From positions 36,119 to 100,118 of the forward strand of contig CAJTPV010000003.1 in assembly GCA_910578505.1 (NCBI GenBank): a DNA stretch of 64,000 nt, read 5' to 3'. The notes beneath the pieces are model-generated. The model did no database searches, was not told the origin of the DNA, and saw nothing but the letters and a program-made list of their open reading frames with translations. The stretch is from an uncultured Oscillospiraceae bacterium. GTDB lineage: Bacteria > Bacillota > Clostridia > Oscillospirales > Oscillospiraceae. Shown here piece after piece: positions 1 to 7,115 of this stretch (position 1 is the first letter of the stretch; each line of letters starts with the position of its first letter). Position numbers and translations under genes: made by a program.

Positions 1-1
1 C

Positions 2-1363
2 GAGACCCAGGTGTTCCGGGCCGGGACCATCGGCACGGTGAAGGACAAGATCGCCTACGGCTTTGTCAAGAAGTATCTGGAGGCCAGGGGGCTGAATCCC
101 GGACCGGCGGAGGAAAACCGGCTGATGCTGGGCTGCGTGGGCGTCAAGCGCACCACTGGACAGCACCCCGGCGGACTGGTGGTGGTGCCGGACGATTTGG
201 ATGTGGAGGACTTTTGTCCTGTTCAGCACCCGGCGGACGCCGAGGACAGCGATATCATTACCACCCACTTTGAATATCACTGCATGGAGGACAACCTCCT
301 GAAGCTGGACATGCTGGGCCACGACGACCCGTCCATGGTGCGGATGATGGAGGATCTGACAGGTGTGAACGCCCGGCAGATCCCGCTGGACGACAGGGAC
401 ACCATGAGCCTGTTTACCACCAGCAAGGTGCTGGGCTATGAGAACGATGAAATCCTGGGGCCTACCGGCGCGGTAGCTATTCCGGAGTTCAATACCAAAT
501 TTACCCGGCAGATGCTGGTGGACACCCAGCCGAAGGACTTCAACACACTGGTGCGCCTGTCCGGCTTCTCCCACGGGACGGACGTGTGGCTGGGAAACGC
601 CCGTGAGCTGATTGTGAACGGTACCGCCTCTGTTGCAGAGACGGTAGGGTGCCGCGACGACATCATGCTGTACCTGATTTCTAAAGGCCTGGACCCGAAG
701 ATGAGCTTCAAGATTATGGAGTCCGTGCGGAAGGGGAAGGTGAAGAAGGGCGGCTTTGAGGAGGGATGGGAGGAGGCCATGCGGCAGCACGACGTTCCGG
801 ACTGGTATATCCAGTCTCTGGCGAAGATCGGCTACCTGTTTCCCAAGGCCCACGCGGTGGCCTATGTGATGATGGCCTTCCGGATTGCGTGGTTTAAGGT
901 CCACAAGCCGCTGGCGTTCTATGCCGCCTTTTTTTCCATCCGGGCAAAGGCCTTTGACGCGGAGTTCTGCTGCGCGGGGCTGGAGGCTGTGAAGAAAAAG
1001 GTTCTGGAGATTTGGAACAACAAGGACGCGGCTGCTGTGGAGCAGGATTTGGCGGTAACGCTGGAGGTCTGCTATGAGTTCTATCTGCGGGGCTTCCGGT
1101 TCGAGACCATCAATATCTATGAGTCTGAGGCCACCAGATTTGTCATCAAGGGAGATGCCTTGATTCCCCCATTTACCGCTGTGCGCGGGCTGGGGGAAAC
1201 AGCGGCGCTGGATACCGTGGAAAAGCGAAAGGGGAAGGAGTTCGTTTCCATTGAGGAATTTTCCATGTGCTGCAATAAGCTGTCCAAGACGCATATCGAC
1301 CAGCTGAAAAAACTGGGCACCTTTGCAGGACTGGCGGATACCAGCCAGATAACATTTTTCTGA
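2..1363 (+). CDS. polC: DNA polymerase III PolC-type alpha subunit, 3' part
   Basis: This is the C-terminal ~453 residues of the Gram-positive replicative polymerase PolC, cut by the window edge; the frame is open to base 2 (Glu-Thr-Gln before Val-Phe-Arg-Ala-Gly-Thr). Family landmarks are GTIGTVKDKIAYG, the KRTTGQHPGG stretch and the LDMLGHDDPSM motif, followed by the helix-rich segment containing YLFPKAHAVAYVMMAFRIAW and a C-terminal RGLGETAA segment. PolC is about 1,400-1,450 residues in Bacillota, so roughly the last third is present. The TGA at 1361-1363 lies just before a structured RNA leader for the next gene. No frameshift is seen. Identification is very secure. Confidence 0.97.
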   Translation, partial: ETQVFRAGTIGTVKDKIAYGFVKKYLEARGLNPGPAEENRLMLGCVGVKRTTGQHPGGLVVVPDDLDVEDFCPVQHPADAEDSDIITTHFEYHCMEDNLLKLDMLGHDDPSMVRMMEDLTGVNARQIPLDDRDTMSLFTTSKVLGYENDEILGPTGAVAIPEFNTKFTRQMLVDTQPKDFNTLVRLSGFSHGTDVWLGNARELIVNGTASVAETVGCRDDIMLYLISKGLDPKMSFKIMESVRKGKVKKGGFEEGWEEAMRQHDVPDWYIQSLAKIGYLFPKAHAVAYVMMAFRIAWFKVHKPLAFYAAFFSIRAKAFDAEFCCAGLEAVKKKVLEIWNNKDAAAVEQDLAVTLEVCYEFYLRGFRFETINIYESEATRFVIKGDALIPPFTAVRGLGETAALDTVEKRKGKEFVSIEEFSMCCNKLSKTHIDQLKKLGTFAGLADTSQITFF

Positions 1364-1373
1364 TATCGCGCCA

Positions 1374-1500
1374 AAAGGCTCGGTATAAACGACAAGGATA
1401 AAAACGCAACGCACATCTCTGACAGGATGTGCCAGAGCCGGTAGGTAGCCCGGCCGTCTCGTCCGATTGGCGAGGTAAGTAACCTGCCCCTCCCGGGTTG
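1374..1500 (+). promoter_or_regulatory. putative yjdF RNA motif (azaaromatic-type riboswitch)
   Basis: The leader between polC and the DUF2992 gene is highly structured. GGCTC at 1377-1381 pairs with GAGCC at 1435-1439. GCACATC at 1411-1417 pairs with GATGTGC at 1426-1432. GGTAGGT at 1440-1446 pairs with ACCTGCC at 1482-1488 (one G-U), enclosing CTCG 1458-1461 / CGAG 1471-1474. In Bacillota, yjdF genes are commonly preceded by the yjdF RNA, reported to bind azaaromatics. The helices are seen; the family assignment is inferred from the downstream gene and was not tested against a covariance model. Confidence 0.6.
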
Positions 1501-1539
1501 TCCATTCTTTGTCCATAACACATTTCAGGAGGGAACGTT

Positions 1540-1956
1540 ATGGATACGGAGAGCGGAAAACTGACGGTATTTTTCGAGGGACCTTTCTGGGTCGGCGTTT
1601 TTGAGCGGATATCGGGCGGCAAACTGTCTGTGTGCAAGGTCACGTTTGGTGCGGAGCCGAAGGATTACGAGGTTTTGGCTTTCATCCTTACGCATTACTA
1701 TGAGCTGAAGTTCAGCGGGGCCCTTGAAACAGAAGTGAAGCATATTGCTGATAATCCCAAGCGCAGACAGCGCAGCGCCAGAAAGCAGCTGCAGTCTCCG
1801 GGGATCGGAACCAAATCGCAGCAGGCACTGCAGATGCAGCGGGAGGCGATAAAAAAACAGAGAAGACAAATCAGCAAAGAACAGCAGGAAGCAGAAAAAC
1901 AGCGCAAGTTCGATTTAAAACAGGAAAAGCGAAAAGCCAAGCATAGAGGTCATTGA
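1540..1956 (+). CDS. yjdF: YjdF family protein (DUF2992)
   Basis: A 138-residue protein that begins MDTESGKLTVFFEGPFWVGV, the usual start of the YjdF/DUF2992 family, with the typical KVTFGAEPKDYEV segment near residue 40. The C-terminal third is very basic and Gln/Lys-rich and probably forms a long helix. AGGAGG at 1527-1532 places the start at ATG 1540. No enzymatic activity is established for the family; the linked riboswitch suggests a response to toxic aromatic compounds. It is monocistronic here: a Tyr T-box promoter follows at 2050. Confidence 0.85.
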   Translation: MDTESGKLTVFFEGPFWVGVFERISGGKLSVCKVTFGAEPKDYEVLAFILTHYYELKFSGALETEVKHIADNPKRRQRSARKQLQSPGIGTKSQQALQMQREAIKKQRRQISKEQQEAEKQRKFDLKQEKRKAKHRGH

Positions 1957-2028
1957 CCGCTGCGTGCGCTGTCGGAGGCCGTGGGCTATCCGTTTATTAC
2001 CCGCCTCTATCATCCGGAGCAGGCGTGA
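1957..2028 (+). other. in-frame 23-codon open tail after the yjdF stop
   Basis: Directly after the yjdF TGA (1954-1956) the same frame stays open to TGA 2026-2028 and translates as PLRALSEAVGYPFITRLYHP-EQA. The residue mix looks protein-like, unlike the charged yjdF tail. It may be the 3' remnant of a lost gene or chance. No start codon or ribosome site is visible. Confidence 0.25.
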
Positions 2029-2049
2029 AATAAAATCTGAAAATCCCCA

Positions 2050-2078
2050 TTGACAAATCCTGTTTTTCCCGCTATACT
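2050..2078 (+). promoter_or_regulatory. sigma-A promoter of the Tyr T-box operon
   Basis: A consensus -35 TTGACA (2050-2055), 17-bp spacer and -10 TATACT (2073-2078) place the start near 2085, immediately before T-box stem I. Confidence 0.8.
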
Positions 2079-2085
2079 ACCCTCT

Positions 2086-2369
2086 GACAACGCGATGACG
2101 GGAAAAAGTAGCGCGGCTGGACCCTGCCTAGAGAACCCCTGGACGGTGAAAAGGGGAGAGGGCGGCGGCGTGAATACATCCCCGAGCAGCGGACCGAAGT
2201 AAGCAGTAGGCTCCGCCGTGCGCGCCCGATACAGCGCAGGGAGTCCGCCGTGGACTTCATAAGGCCGTTCCCCGCGAGGGGGCGGTGAACCAGAGGTGGT
2301 ACCGCGATTGATCGCCCTCTGTCCGCTTTCGCTTACAGACGGAAAGCTCAGGACAGGGGGTGTTTTTTT
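2086..2369 (+). promoter_or_regulatory. T-box riboswitch, tyrosine specifier (UAC)
   Basis: The leader shows the T-box order. An AGUA GA-motif occurs near 2110 and an AGAGA bulge near 2131. A distal loop GGUGAAAA follows near 2145. The specifier segment is GAA-UAC-A, with UAC (Tyr) at 2175-2177. The conserved T-box AGAGGTGGTACCGCG is at 2292-2306. Its UGGU bulge suits a tRNA discriminator A, as in tRNA-Tyr. CCCTCTGTCC (2315-2324) pairs with GGACAGGGGG (2351-2360), followed by TGTTTTTTT, as terminator; AGAGG of the T-box can instead pair with CCTCT as antiterminator. tyrS lies downstream, which independently supports the tyrosine assignment. Confidence 0.93.
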
Positions 2370-3240
2370 GCAGCGACAGGAGTCAGATTTGCGGCAGCGC
2401 CGGTTGGGAACGCTGTATGTCTTTATTGCCGCTGTATTGTACAGTATCGGCGGGCTGTGCATCAAGATCATTCCGTGGAATGGTATGAGCATCAACAGCG
2501 CCCGGAATATTGTGGCTTTGATGGTGGTGGGCGGATACCTGCTTATCAGCCGCCACAGGCCCCGCTTCAACCGCTGGATTGCGTTGGGCATGGTCAGTGT
2601 GTGCGGCACCAATGTGCTGTTTTCCCTGGCGAACAAGCTGACTACTGCGGCCAATACCATTGTACTGCAGTTCACCGCGCCGATATTTGTGATTCTTCTG
2701 GGTATCCTGTTTTGGAAGAAGCGGCCGGAGAGGCTGGATATCATGGCATGTGTGCTGGTCCTGCTGGGCGTGATATGCTTTTTTGTGGAGAGCCTGGAGG
2801 CGGGCGGAATGCTGGGCAATGTGCTGGCGCTGATTTCCGGCCTCTCATACGCCGGCGTATTTCTGCTCAATGATCTGCCCGATGCGGACCCCATCTCATC
2901 TGTGTTCTGGGGCGATGCGCTGAGCGTGCTCCTGGGATTCCCATTCCTGCTGCGGGAAACGGTGTTTACGCCGGAGGCGATGACCAGCGTAGTGGTTCTG
3001 GGTGCGTTCCAGGTGGGGCTGGCCTATGTATTGATGTGCGTCGGCCTGCGGACCACGCCGGCGGTGACAGCATCGCTGATCTCAGGAATCGAGCCGGTGC
3101 TGAATCCAATTCTGGTGGCGCTGTTCTACCAGGAGACCATTGGGCCGCTGTCCCTGGCAGGGGCGGTCATCGTGGTTTTATCGGTGGTAGGATACAACGT
3201 GATCCGCGGACGCCGGGCGGCAGAGCCAGCAATGCAATAA
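2368..3240 (+). CDS. EamA/DMT family transporter, T-box controlled
   Basis: About 290 residues with ten predicted hydrophobic segments arranged as two EamA halves (drug/metabolite transporter superfamily). I place the start at TTG 2368, because longer in-frame starts fall inside the T-box; AGGGGG at 2355-2360 is the likely ribosome site and is also the 3' arm of the T-box terminator. The gene lies between a tyrosine T-box and tyrS, with 33 bases to tyrS, so tyrosine (or an aromatic precursor or analogue) is the inferred substrate. Direction of transport cannot be read. The family is sure; the substrate is inferred from regulation. Confidence 0.88.
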   Translation: MQRQESDLRQRRLGTLYVFIAAVLYSIGGLCIKIIPWNGMSINSARNIVALMVVGGYLLISRHRPRFNRWIALGMVSVCGTNVLFSLANKLTTAANTIVLQFTAPIFVILLGILFWKKRPERLDIMACVLVLLGVICFFVESLEAGGMLGNVLALISGLSYAGVFLLNDLPDADPISSVFWGDALSVLLGFPFLLRETVFTPEAMTSVVVLGAFQVGLAYVLMCVGLRTTPAVTASLISGIEPVLNPILVALFYQETIGPLSLAGAVIVVLSVVGYNVIRGRRAAEPAMQ

Positions 3241-3273
3241 TTATTAAATCTAAACTTGTGAGGAGATATATCT

Positions 3274-4500
3274 ATGCAGCTTTATGAAGAATTAGTGGCT
3301 CGCGGGCTTATCGCCCAGGTCACCAACGAGGACGAAATCCGCGAGATGATAAATGCCGGGAAGGCCACCTTTTATATCGGCTTTGACTGTACGGCGGACA
3401 GCCTGACCGCCGGCCACTTTATGGCCTTGACGCTGATGAAGCGCCTGCAGATGGCCGGCAACAAGCCCATTGCCCTGATTGGCGGCGGCACCACCATGAT
3501 TGGCGACCCCTCCGGACGCACAGATATGCGCAAGATGCTGACCAAGGAGGACATCGACCATAACGCCGAGTGCTTCAAGCGGCAGATGGAGCGCTTTATC
3601 GAATTCGGCGAGGGCAAAGCCCAGATGGTCAACAACGCCGACTGGCTGTTGGGGCTGAACTATGTAGAGCTTTTGCGGGAGGTCGGAGCCTGCTTCTCTG
3701 TCAACAACATGCTGCGGGCGGACTGCTATAAGCAGCGGATGGAGAAGGGGCTGAGCTTCCTGGAGTTCAACTACATGATTATGCAGTCCTACGACTTTTA
3801 CCACCTGTTCCAGCACTACAACTGCAACATGCAGTTTGGCGGAAACGACCAATGGTCCAACATGCTGGGCGGCACGGAGCTGATTCGCCGGAAGCTGGGG
3901 AAGGACGCCCACGCCATGACCATTACGCTGCTGACGGATTCCCAGGGCAACAAGATGGGGAAAACCGCCGGCAACGCCGTATGGCTGGACGCCAACAAAA
4001 CCAGCCCCTACGATTTCTACCAGTACTGGCGGAACGTAGAGGACGCGGACGTGATGAAGTGTATCCGCATGCTGACCTTCCTGCCCCTGGAGCAGATCGA
4101 TGAAATGGATGACTGGACGGGCAGCCAGCTCAATCAGGCGAAAGAGGTACTGGCCTGGGAGCTGACCAGCATGGTCCACGGCGAGGAGGAGGCCAACAAG
4201 GCCAGGGAATCGGCCAGGGCCTTGTTCGGCGGCGGCGGGGACCGGTCGGATATGCCCACCACCACGCTGGCTGCGGAGCAGTTTGAGGATGGACTGATCG
4301 GCGTGCTGAATCTGCTGACGGCCTGCGGCCTTGCCGCCTCCAAGGGCGAAGCCCGGCGTCTGGTGCAGCAGGGGGGCGTGTCTGTCAACGGTGAGAAGGT
4401 GACGGACATTGACCAAAAGTTCTCCCGTGAGCTTTTTGGCGGGGAAGGCGTGTTGATCAAGAAGGGAAAAAAGGTCTTCCACCAGGCAGTGCTGGGGTGA
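3274..4500 (+). CDS. tyrS: tyrosyl-tRNA synthetase
   Basis: Charges tRNA-Tyr with tyrosine. At 408 residues it has the expected class Ic length. Seen in order: the catalytic domain with YIGFDCTADSLTAGHFMAL (the HIGH-type region), the tRNA/tyrosine-binding stretch around MQSYDFYHLFQ and FGGNDQWSNM, KMGKT as the KMSKS equivalent, and a C-terminal S4-like RNA-binding domain (ARRLVQQGGVSVNG). GAGGAG at about 3259 fixes ATG 3274. It is second in the T-box operon after the EamA gene, so tyrosine starvation is expected to induce it, and it ends at a terminator hairpin at 4522. Confidence 0.98.
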   Translation: MQLYEELVARGLIAQVTNEDEIREMINAGKATFYIGFDCTADSLTAGHFMALTLMKRLQMAGNKPIALIGGGTTMIGDPSGRTDMRKMLTKEDIDHNAECFKRQMERFIEFGEGKAQMVNNADWLLGLNYVELLREVGACFSVNNMLRADCYKQRMEKGLSFLEFNYMIMQSYDFYHLFQHYNCNMQFGGNDQWSNMLGGTELIRRKLGKDAHAMTITLLTDSQGNKMGKTAGNAVWLDANKTSPYDFYQYWRNVEDADVMKCIRMLTFLPLEQIDEMDDWTGSQLNQAKEVLAWELTSMVHGEEEANKARESARALFGGGGDRSDMPTTTLAAEQFEDGLIGVLNLLTACGLAASKGEARRLVQQGGVSVNGEKVTDIDQKFSRELFGGEGVLIKKGKKVFHQAVLG

Positions 4501-4521
4501 TTTTTGAATAGAGAACAAAAA

Positions 4522-4554
4522 GAGGGCTGTCCTGAAAAGGGCAGTCCTCGAAAT
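4522..4554 (+). terminator. terminator after tyrS
   Basis: GAGGGCTGTCCT (4522-4533), loop GAAA, AGGGCAGTCCTC (4538-4549) with G-U pairs, followed by GAAATTTT. It closes the T-box operon and separates tyrS from the amidase-like gene. Confidence 0.7.
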
Positions 4555-4690
4555 TTTCCACGCGGATCAGAACCTCCTGCATCTGGTGGCTATGCAGCGT
4601 ATCCACCAGAAAAAACTGGTGGGCACGTTATAGCAATCAGCCTGCGTTTGAACATTGTTACAGACTATAGAATAGATGGGGAGCGCCACA

Positions 4691-4729
4691 CACCCCTTCC
4701 GCATATACTGTGCAGAAGGGGTGATTTTC
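4691..4729 (+). promoter_or_regulatory. leader hairpin before the amidase-like gene
   Basis: Perfect 9-bp stem CACCCCTTC (4691-4699) / GAAGGGGTG (4715-4723) followed by ATTTTCT. The hairpin ends 35 bases before the gene start at 4759. It could be a weak attenuator or a terminator. Between 4555 and 4690 I see only a weak candidate promoter around TTGAAC near 4650. Confidence 0.35.
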
Positions 4730-4758
4730 TCTTGAATGAGGCAAAGGGGATCAGGCTG

Positions 4759-5259
4759 ATGGCCTATTATGACCGGGGAGCGGCGGTGCGGTATGCGCGG
4801 CGGTGGGCGTATGGCCGGAATCCGGCTTTCTATGATTACGAAAAAATTGGCGGCGACTGCACCAACTTTGCGTCCCAATGCGTGTATGCGGGCAGCGGCG
4901 TAATGAATTATACAAAGGATTTAGGGTGGTACTATATCAACGCCAACAATAAGGCCCCCGCATGGACGGGGGTTGAATACTTTTATAACTTTATGACCAG
5001 GGAAGATGCAACGCCTGGTCCTGTTGCTGTAACAGCGTCCATCAGCCAGGTGATGCCCGGCGATGTGGTGCAGATGTCCTTTGACGGCACGGCGTGGAAT
5101 CACTCGCCGGTAGTCGTAGCACTGCTGCGGTGGCCAGCCCGTCAGCCAAGTGATGTGTTGATTGCCGCCCACAGCTATGATGCCTACAACCGCCCTTTAA
5201 ATACATATCAATACCAGGGCATACGGTTCCTGCACTTTACCGGGGTCAGACCGGAATAG
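4759..5259 (+). CDS. putative amidase-domain protein (Amidase_6-like)
   Basis: A 166-residue protein with the hallmark of the putative amidase domain family: AVRYARRWAYG, then GGDCTNFASQCVYAGSG (catalytic-type Cys after GGD) near residues 31-47, and a later WNHSPVVVAL segment carrying the His. These are cysteine-hydrolase-like folds often found in secreted wall-acting proteins of Clostridia, but no signal peptide is visible here. GGGGA at 4746-4750 supports ATG 4759 over the longer in-frame starts, which would run through the upstream hairpin and the tyrS terminator. The substrate is unknown. Confidence 0.78.
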   Translation: MAYYDRGAAVRYARRWAYGRNPAFYDYEKIGGDCTNFASQCVYAGSGVMNYTKDLGWYYINANNKAPAWTGVEYFYNFMTREDATPGPVAVTASISQVMPGDVVQMSFDGTAWNHSPVVVALLRWPARQPSDVLIAAHSYDAYNRPLNTYQYQGIRFLHFTGVRPE

Positions 5260-5273
5260 AGCGGGCACATGAT

Positions 5274-5309
5274 GGGGTATGGACTGCCGGAAAGACGGCG
5301 CCATACCCC
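5274..5309. terminator. possible bidirectional hairpin between convergent genes
   Basis: GGGGTATGG (5274-5282) pairs perfectly with CCATACCCC (5301-5309). It lies between the convergent amidase-like and acetyltransferase genes; T-runs are weak on both sides. Confidence 0.4.
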
Positions 5310-5313
5310 GGTT

Positions 5314-5802
5314 TCAGATGGACAGATCCAGCTGCATATAGAGCAAATCGTTCATTGGGCTGTTGTTGTAGCTGGGGATCTCATAAAAGCCAAAGCCTTG
5401 ATACATGCTAATGGCAGCGCGGAGAAAGGGGAAGGTATCCAGCAGCATGTGCCGGTATCCGATTGCCCGCGCATCTGCAATGGTTCTCTCTGCCAGGGCG
5501 TTCCCGATTTTTCTCCCGCGAAAAGCCGGCCGGACATACAGCCGCTTCATTTCACAGCGCCCGGCGTCAAATCTCCGCAGGCCAATACATCCCGCCGCTG
5601 CGCCATTCCAGCGGGCCAGATACAATCTCCCATCAGGCCCGCCATATTTGGCCTCCAGATGCTGCAGCTCATCCTCGTAGTTCTGCAGCTCCAAATACTG
5701 CCGGAAGCCGGGGCTGCTCTGTATCAGCATCTCCGTATATTCCGCAAATAATGCGCCAATCTCATGGGGCGCGTCATAGGCGGGCGCTATTGTCAGGCTC
5801 AT
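5314..5802 (-). CDS. GNAT family N-acetyltransferase
   Basis: 162 residues with the GNAT fold order: an N-terminal helix pair, the AAGCIGLRRFD beta-strand, EMKRLYVRPAFRGRKIGNAL (acetyl-CoA pyrophosphate loop of the R/QxxGxG/A type, here RGRKIG), and a terminal MYQGFGFYEI strand. It transfers acetyl from acetyl-CoA to an unknown amine. Its ATG overlaps the recombinase stop by four bases (ATGA), so the two genes are translationally coupled and expressed from the recombinase promoter near 6955-6983. The substrate cannot be inferred. Confidence 0.88.
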   Translation of the reverse strand: MSLTIAPAYDAPHEIGALFAEYTEMLIQSSPGFRQYLELQNYEDELQHLEAKYGGPDGRLYLARWNGAAAGCIGLRRFDAGRCEMKRLYVRPAFRGRKIGNALAERTIADARAIGYRHMLLDTFPFLRAAISMYQGFGFYEIPSYNNSPMNDLLYMQLDLSI

Positions 5803-6800
5803 TTTTTCACTTTGACCTTTCCCAACGGGTTGGCCCTTGCAGCGACGCGCAGGGCTTCGTTGTCAATGTGGGTATAAATCTCCGTTGTGTTTAAGTGCTC
5901 GTGTCCCAGGACCTCCTGCACAGCCTTGACATCCACGCCGTTCTGCAGCATCAGGGTAGCGGCGGTGTGGCGGAGCTTGTGGGAGGAGTACTGGGTGCTG
6001 TCCAGGCCGGCCTGGCTGAGGTGCTTTTTCACCAGCGCATGGACATTGGAGCGGCTGATTCTCTGGTTCCGTGTGGACAGAAACAGGGCATTTTCATCCC
6101 TGTCGCTGATGGGGCGGCGCACGGCCAGGTATTGCGCAAGAGCGTCCTTGCAGGCGTCGTTGAGATAGACAATACGTACCTTGCTGCCTTTGCCCAGTAC
6201 CCGCAGAGCATCATCCTGTATATCGCTGAGATTCAGGCCGATCAGCTCAGAGATTCGCAGACCGCAGTTGAGAAAAAGTGTCAGAATGCAGTAGTCGCGC
6301 TCCCGGTTCGCGCCGTCCACACTGTTGAGAAGCTCCAAGCTCTCATCCAGCGTAAGATATTTGGGCAACGTTTTCTTTAATTTTGGCGAATCCATATCTT
6401 TTATGGGGTTATCATCCAATAAGTGGACCTTTTTTGTCAGATAATTGAAAAAGGAGCGCAAAGTTGCGATTTTTCTGGCGCGGGTCGTTGCGGATAATCC
6501 GTATTCTGTCCGGCGGCTGTTAGGCTGCTGCGCACGGTCCCGGCTGAGAAATGTGAGATAGCCATAGATATCTGTCAGCGAAATGGTGCGGATAAAATCT
6601 ATGTCCACATCCATGATGGAGATTTCTTCCCAGGACTGATCCCGCAGGGACGAGTCGCGGGTCCGCTTCATGTAACGGAAAAAATTTCGCAGGTCCAGAA
6701 AATATTCGTCTACGGTTTTCTGCGAATGGGCCTTGATGGTTTCGTGGTAGGATAGAAAGTCGCAGAGAATCTGCGGCGATTGGTCACGGTAGTTGATCAT
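5799..6800 (-). CDS. XerC/XerD-type tyrosine recombinase
   Basis: 333-residue tyrosine recombinase. The N-terminal SAM-like core-binding domain (residues ~5-125) begins INYRDQSPQILCDFLSYHET, typical of Xer proteins in Clostridia. The catalytic domain shows R182 (GLRISEL), K207, H274-x-x-R277 (HKLRH), H300 (LGHEH) and nucleophile Y309 (EIYTH), so all active residues are present. It is 30-odd residues longer than classical XerC/D. A near-consensus promoter lies 155 bases upstream, with an AT-rich palindrome in the leader. No attachment site or element boundary is seen, so it may be the chromosome dimer resolvase or a domesticated integrase. Confidence 0.93.
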   Translation of the reverse strand: MINYRDQSPQILCDFLSYHETIKAHSQKTVDEYFLDLRNFFRYMKRTRDSSLRDQSWEEISIMDVDIDFIRTISLTDIYGYLTFLSRDRAQQPNSRRTEYGLSATTRARKIATLRSFFNYLTKKVHLLDDNPIKDMDSPKLKKTLPKYLTLDESLELLNSVDGANRERDYCILTLFLNCGLRISELIGLNLSDIQDDALRVLGKGSKVRIVYLNDACKDALAQYLAVRRPISDRDENALFLSTRNQRISRSNVHALVKKHLSQAGLDSTQYSSHKLRHTAATLMLQNGVDVKAVQEVLGHEHLNTTEIYTHIDNEALRVAARANPLGKVKVKK

Positions 6801-6880
6801 AAGACTTTATAGGATATACGGCGCGGCCAGGGCGTCCAGAGCAGCCTCTGCGTGCAGAATAGGCGTTTTCCCCTCCCCTG

Positions 6881-6910
6881 AATTAAACAAAATTTTTATT
6901 TTGTTTAATT
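6881..6910. repeat. perfect AT-rich 13-bp inverted repeat
   Basis: AATTAAACAAAAT, a TTTT loop and ATTTTGTTTAATT form a perfect palindrome in otherwise GC-rich DNA, inside the recombinase leader. It lacks a following T-run on the minus strand, so an operator or leader hairpin seems likelier than a terminator. Confidence 0.7.
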
Positions 6911-6954
6911 GCTATATATCCCTGTTTGCCTCCCCTCCTGGTGTCATCCTGGCT

Positions 6955-6983
6955 ATTATAGCACATCTGTGAATCGCCAACAA
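6955..6983 (-). promoter_or_regulatory. promoter of the recombinase-GNAT pair
   Basis: Minus-strand -35 TTGTTG (6978-6983), 17-bp spacer and -10 TATAAT (6955-6960) preceded by TG (extended -10). It implies a leader of about 145 nt that carries the 6881-6910 palindrome. Confidence 0.65.
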
Positions 6984-7045
6984 GAAAAATGTGGATCCCG
7001 GTCGCAGAAATTTTTGATGGCGCGCTGGTGGACGCGCCGCTCATT

Positions 7046-7091
7046 TAAAAATAGAGAACGGACAGTCCCATTCTCTGGGGATTGTCCGTTC
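7046..7091 (-). terminator. terminator of the DUF4157 gene
   Basis: On the minus strand GAACGGACAATCCC pairs with GGGACTGTCCGTTC (arms 7078-7091 and 7056-7069) and is followed by TCTATTTTTAAA. It ends the DUF4157 gene. Confidence 0.8.
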
Positions 7092-7115
7092 CCACGCCGT
7101 TTTTTCCAGTAGACA

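Noticed and set aside
3292..4518. A 408-codon minus-strand frame opposite tyrS
   Set aside because: It is the antisense of a certain synthetase gene and starts beyond its stop codon without a ribosome site.
4504..4758. N-terminal extension of the amidase-like gene
   Set aside because: It would translate through the tyrS terminator and a leader hairpin; ATG 4759 has the ribosome site.
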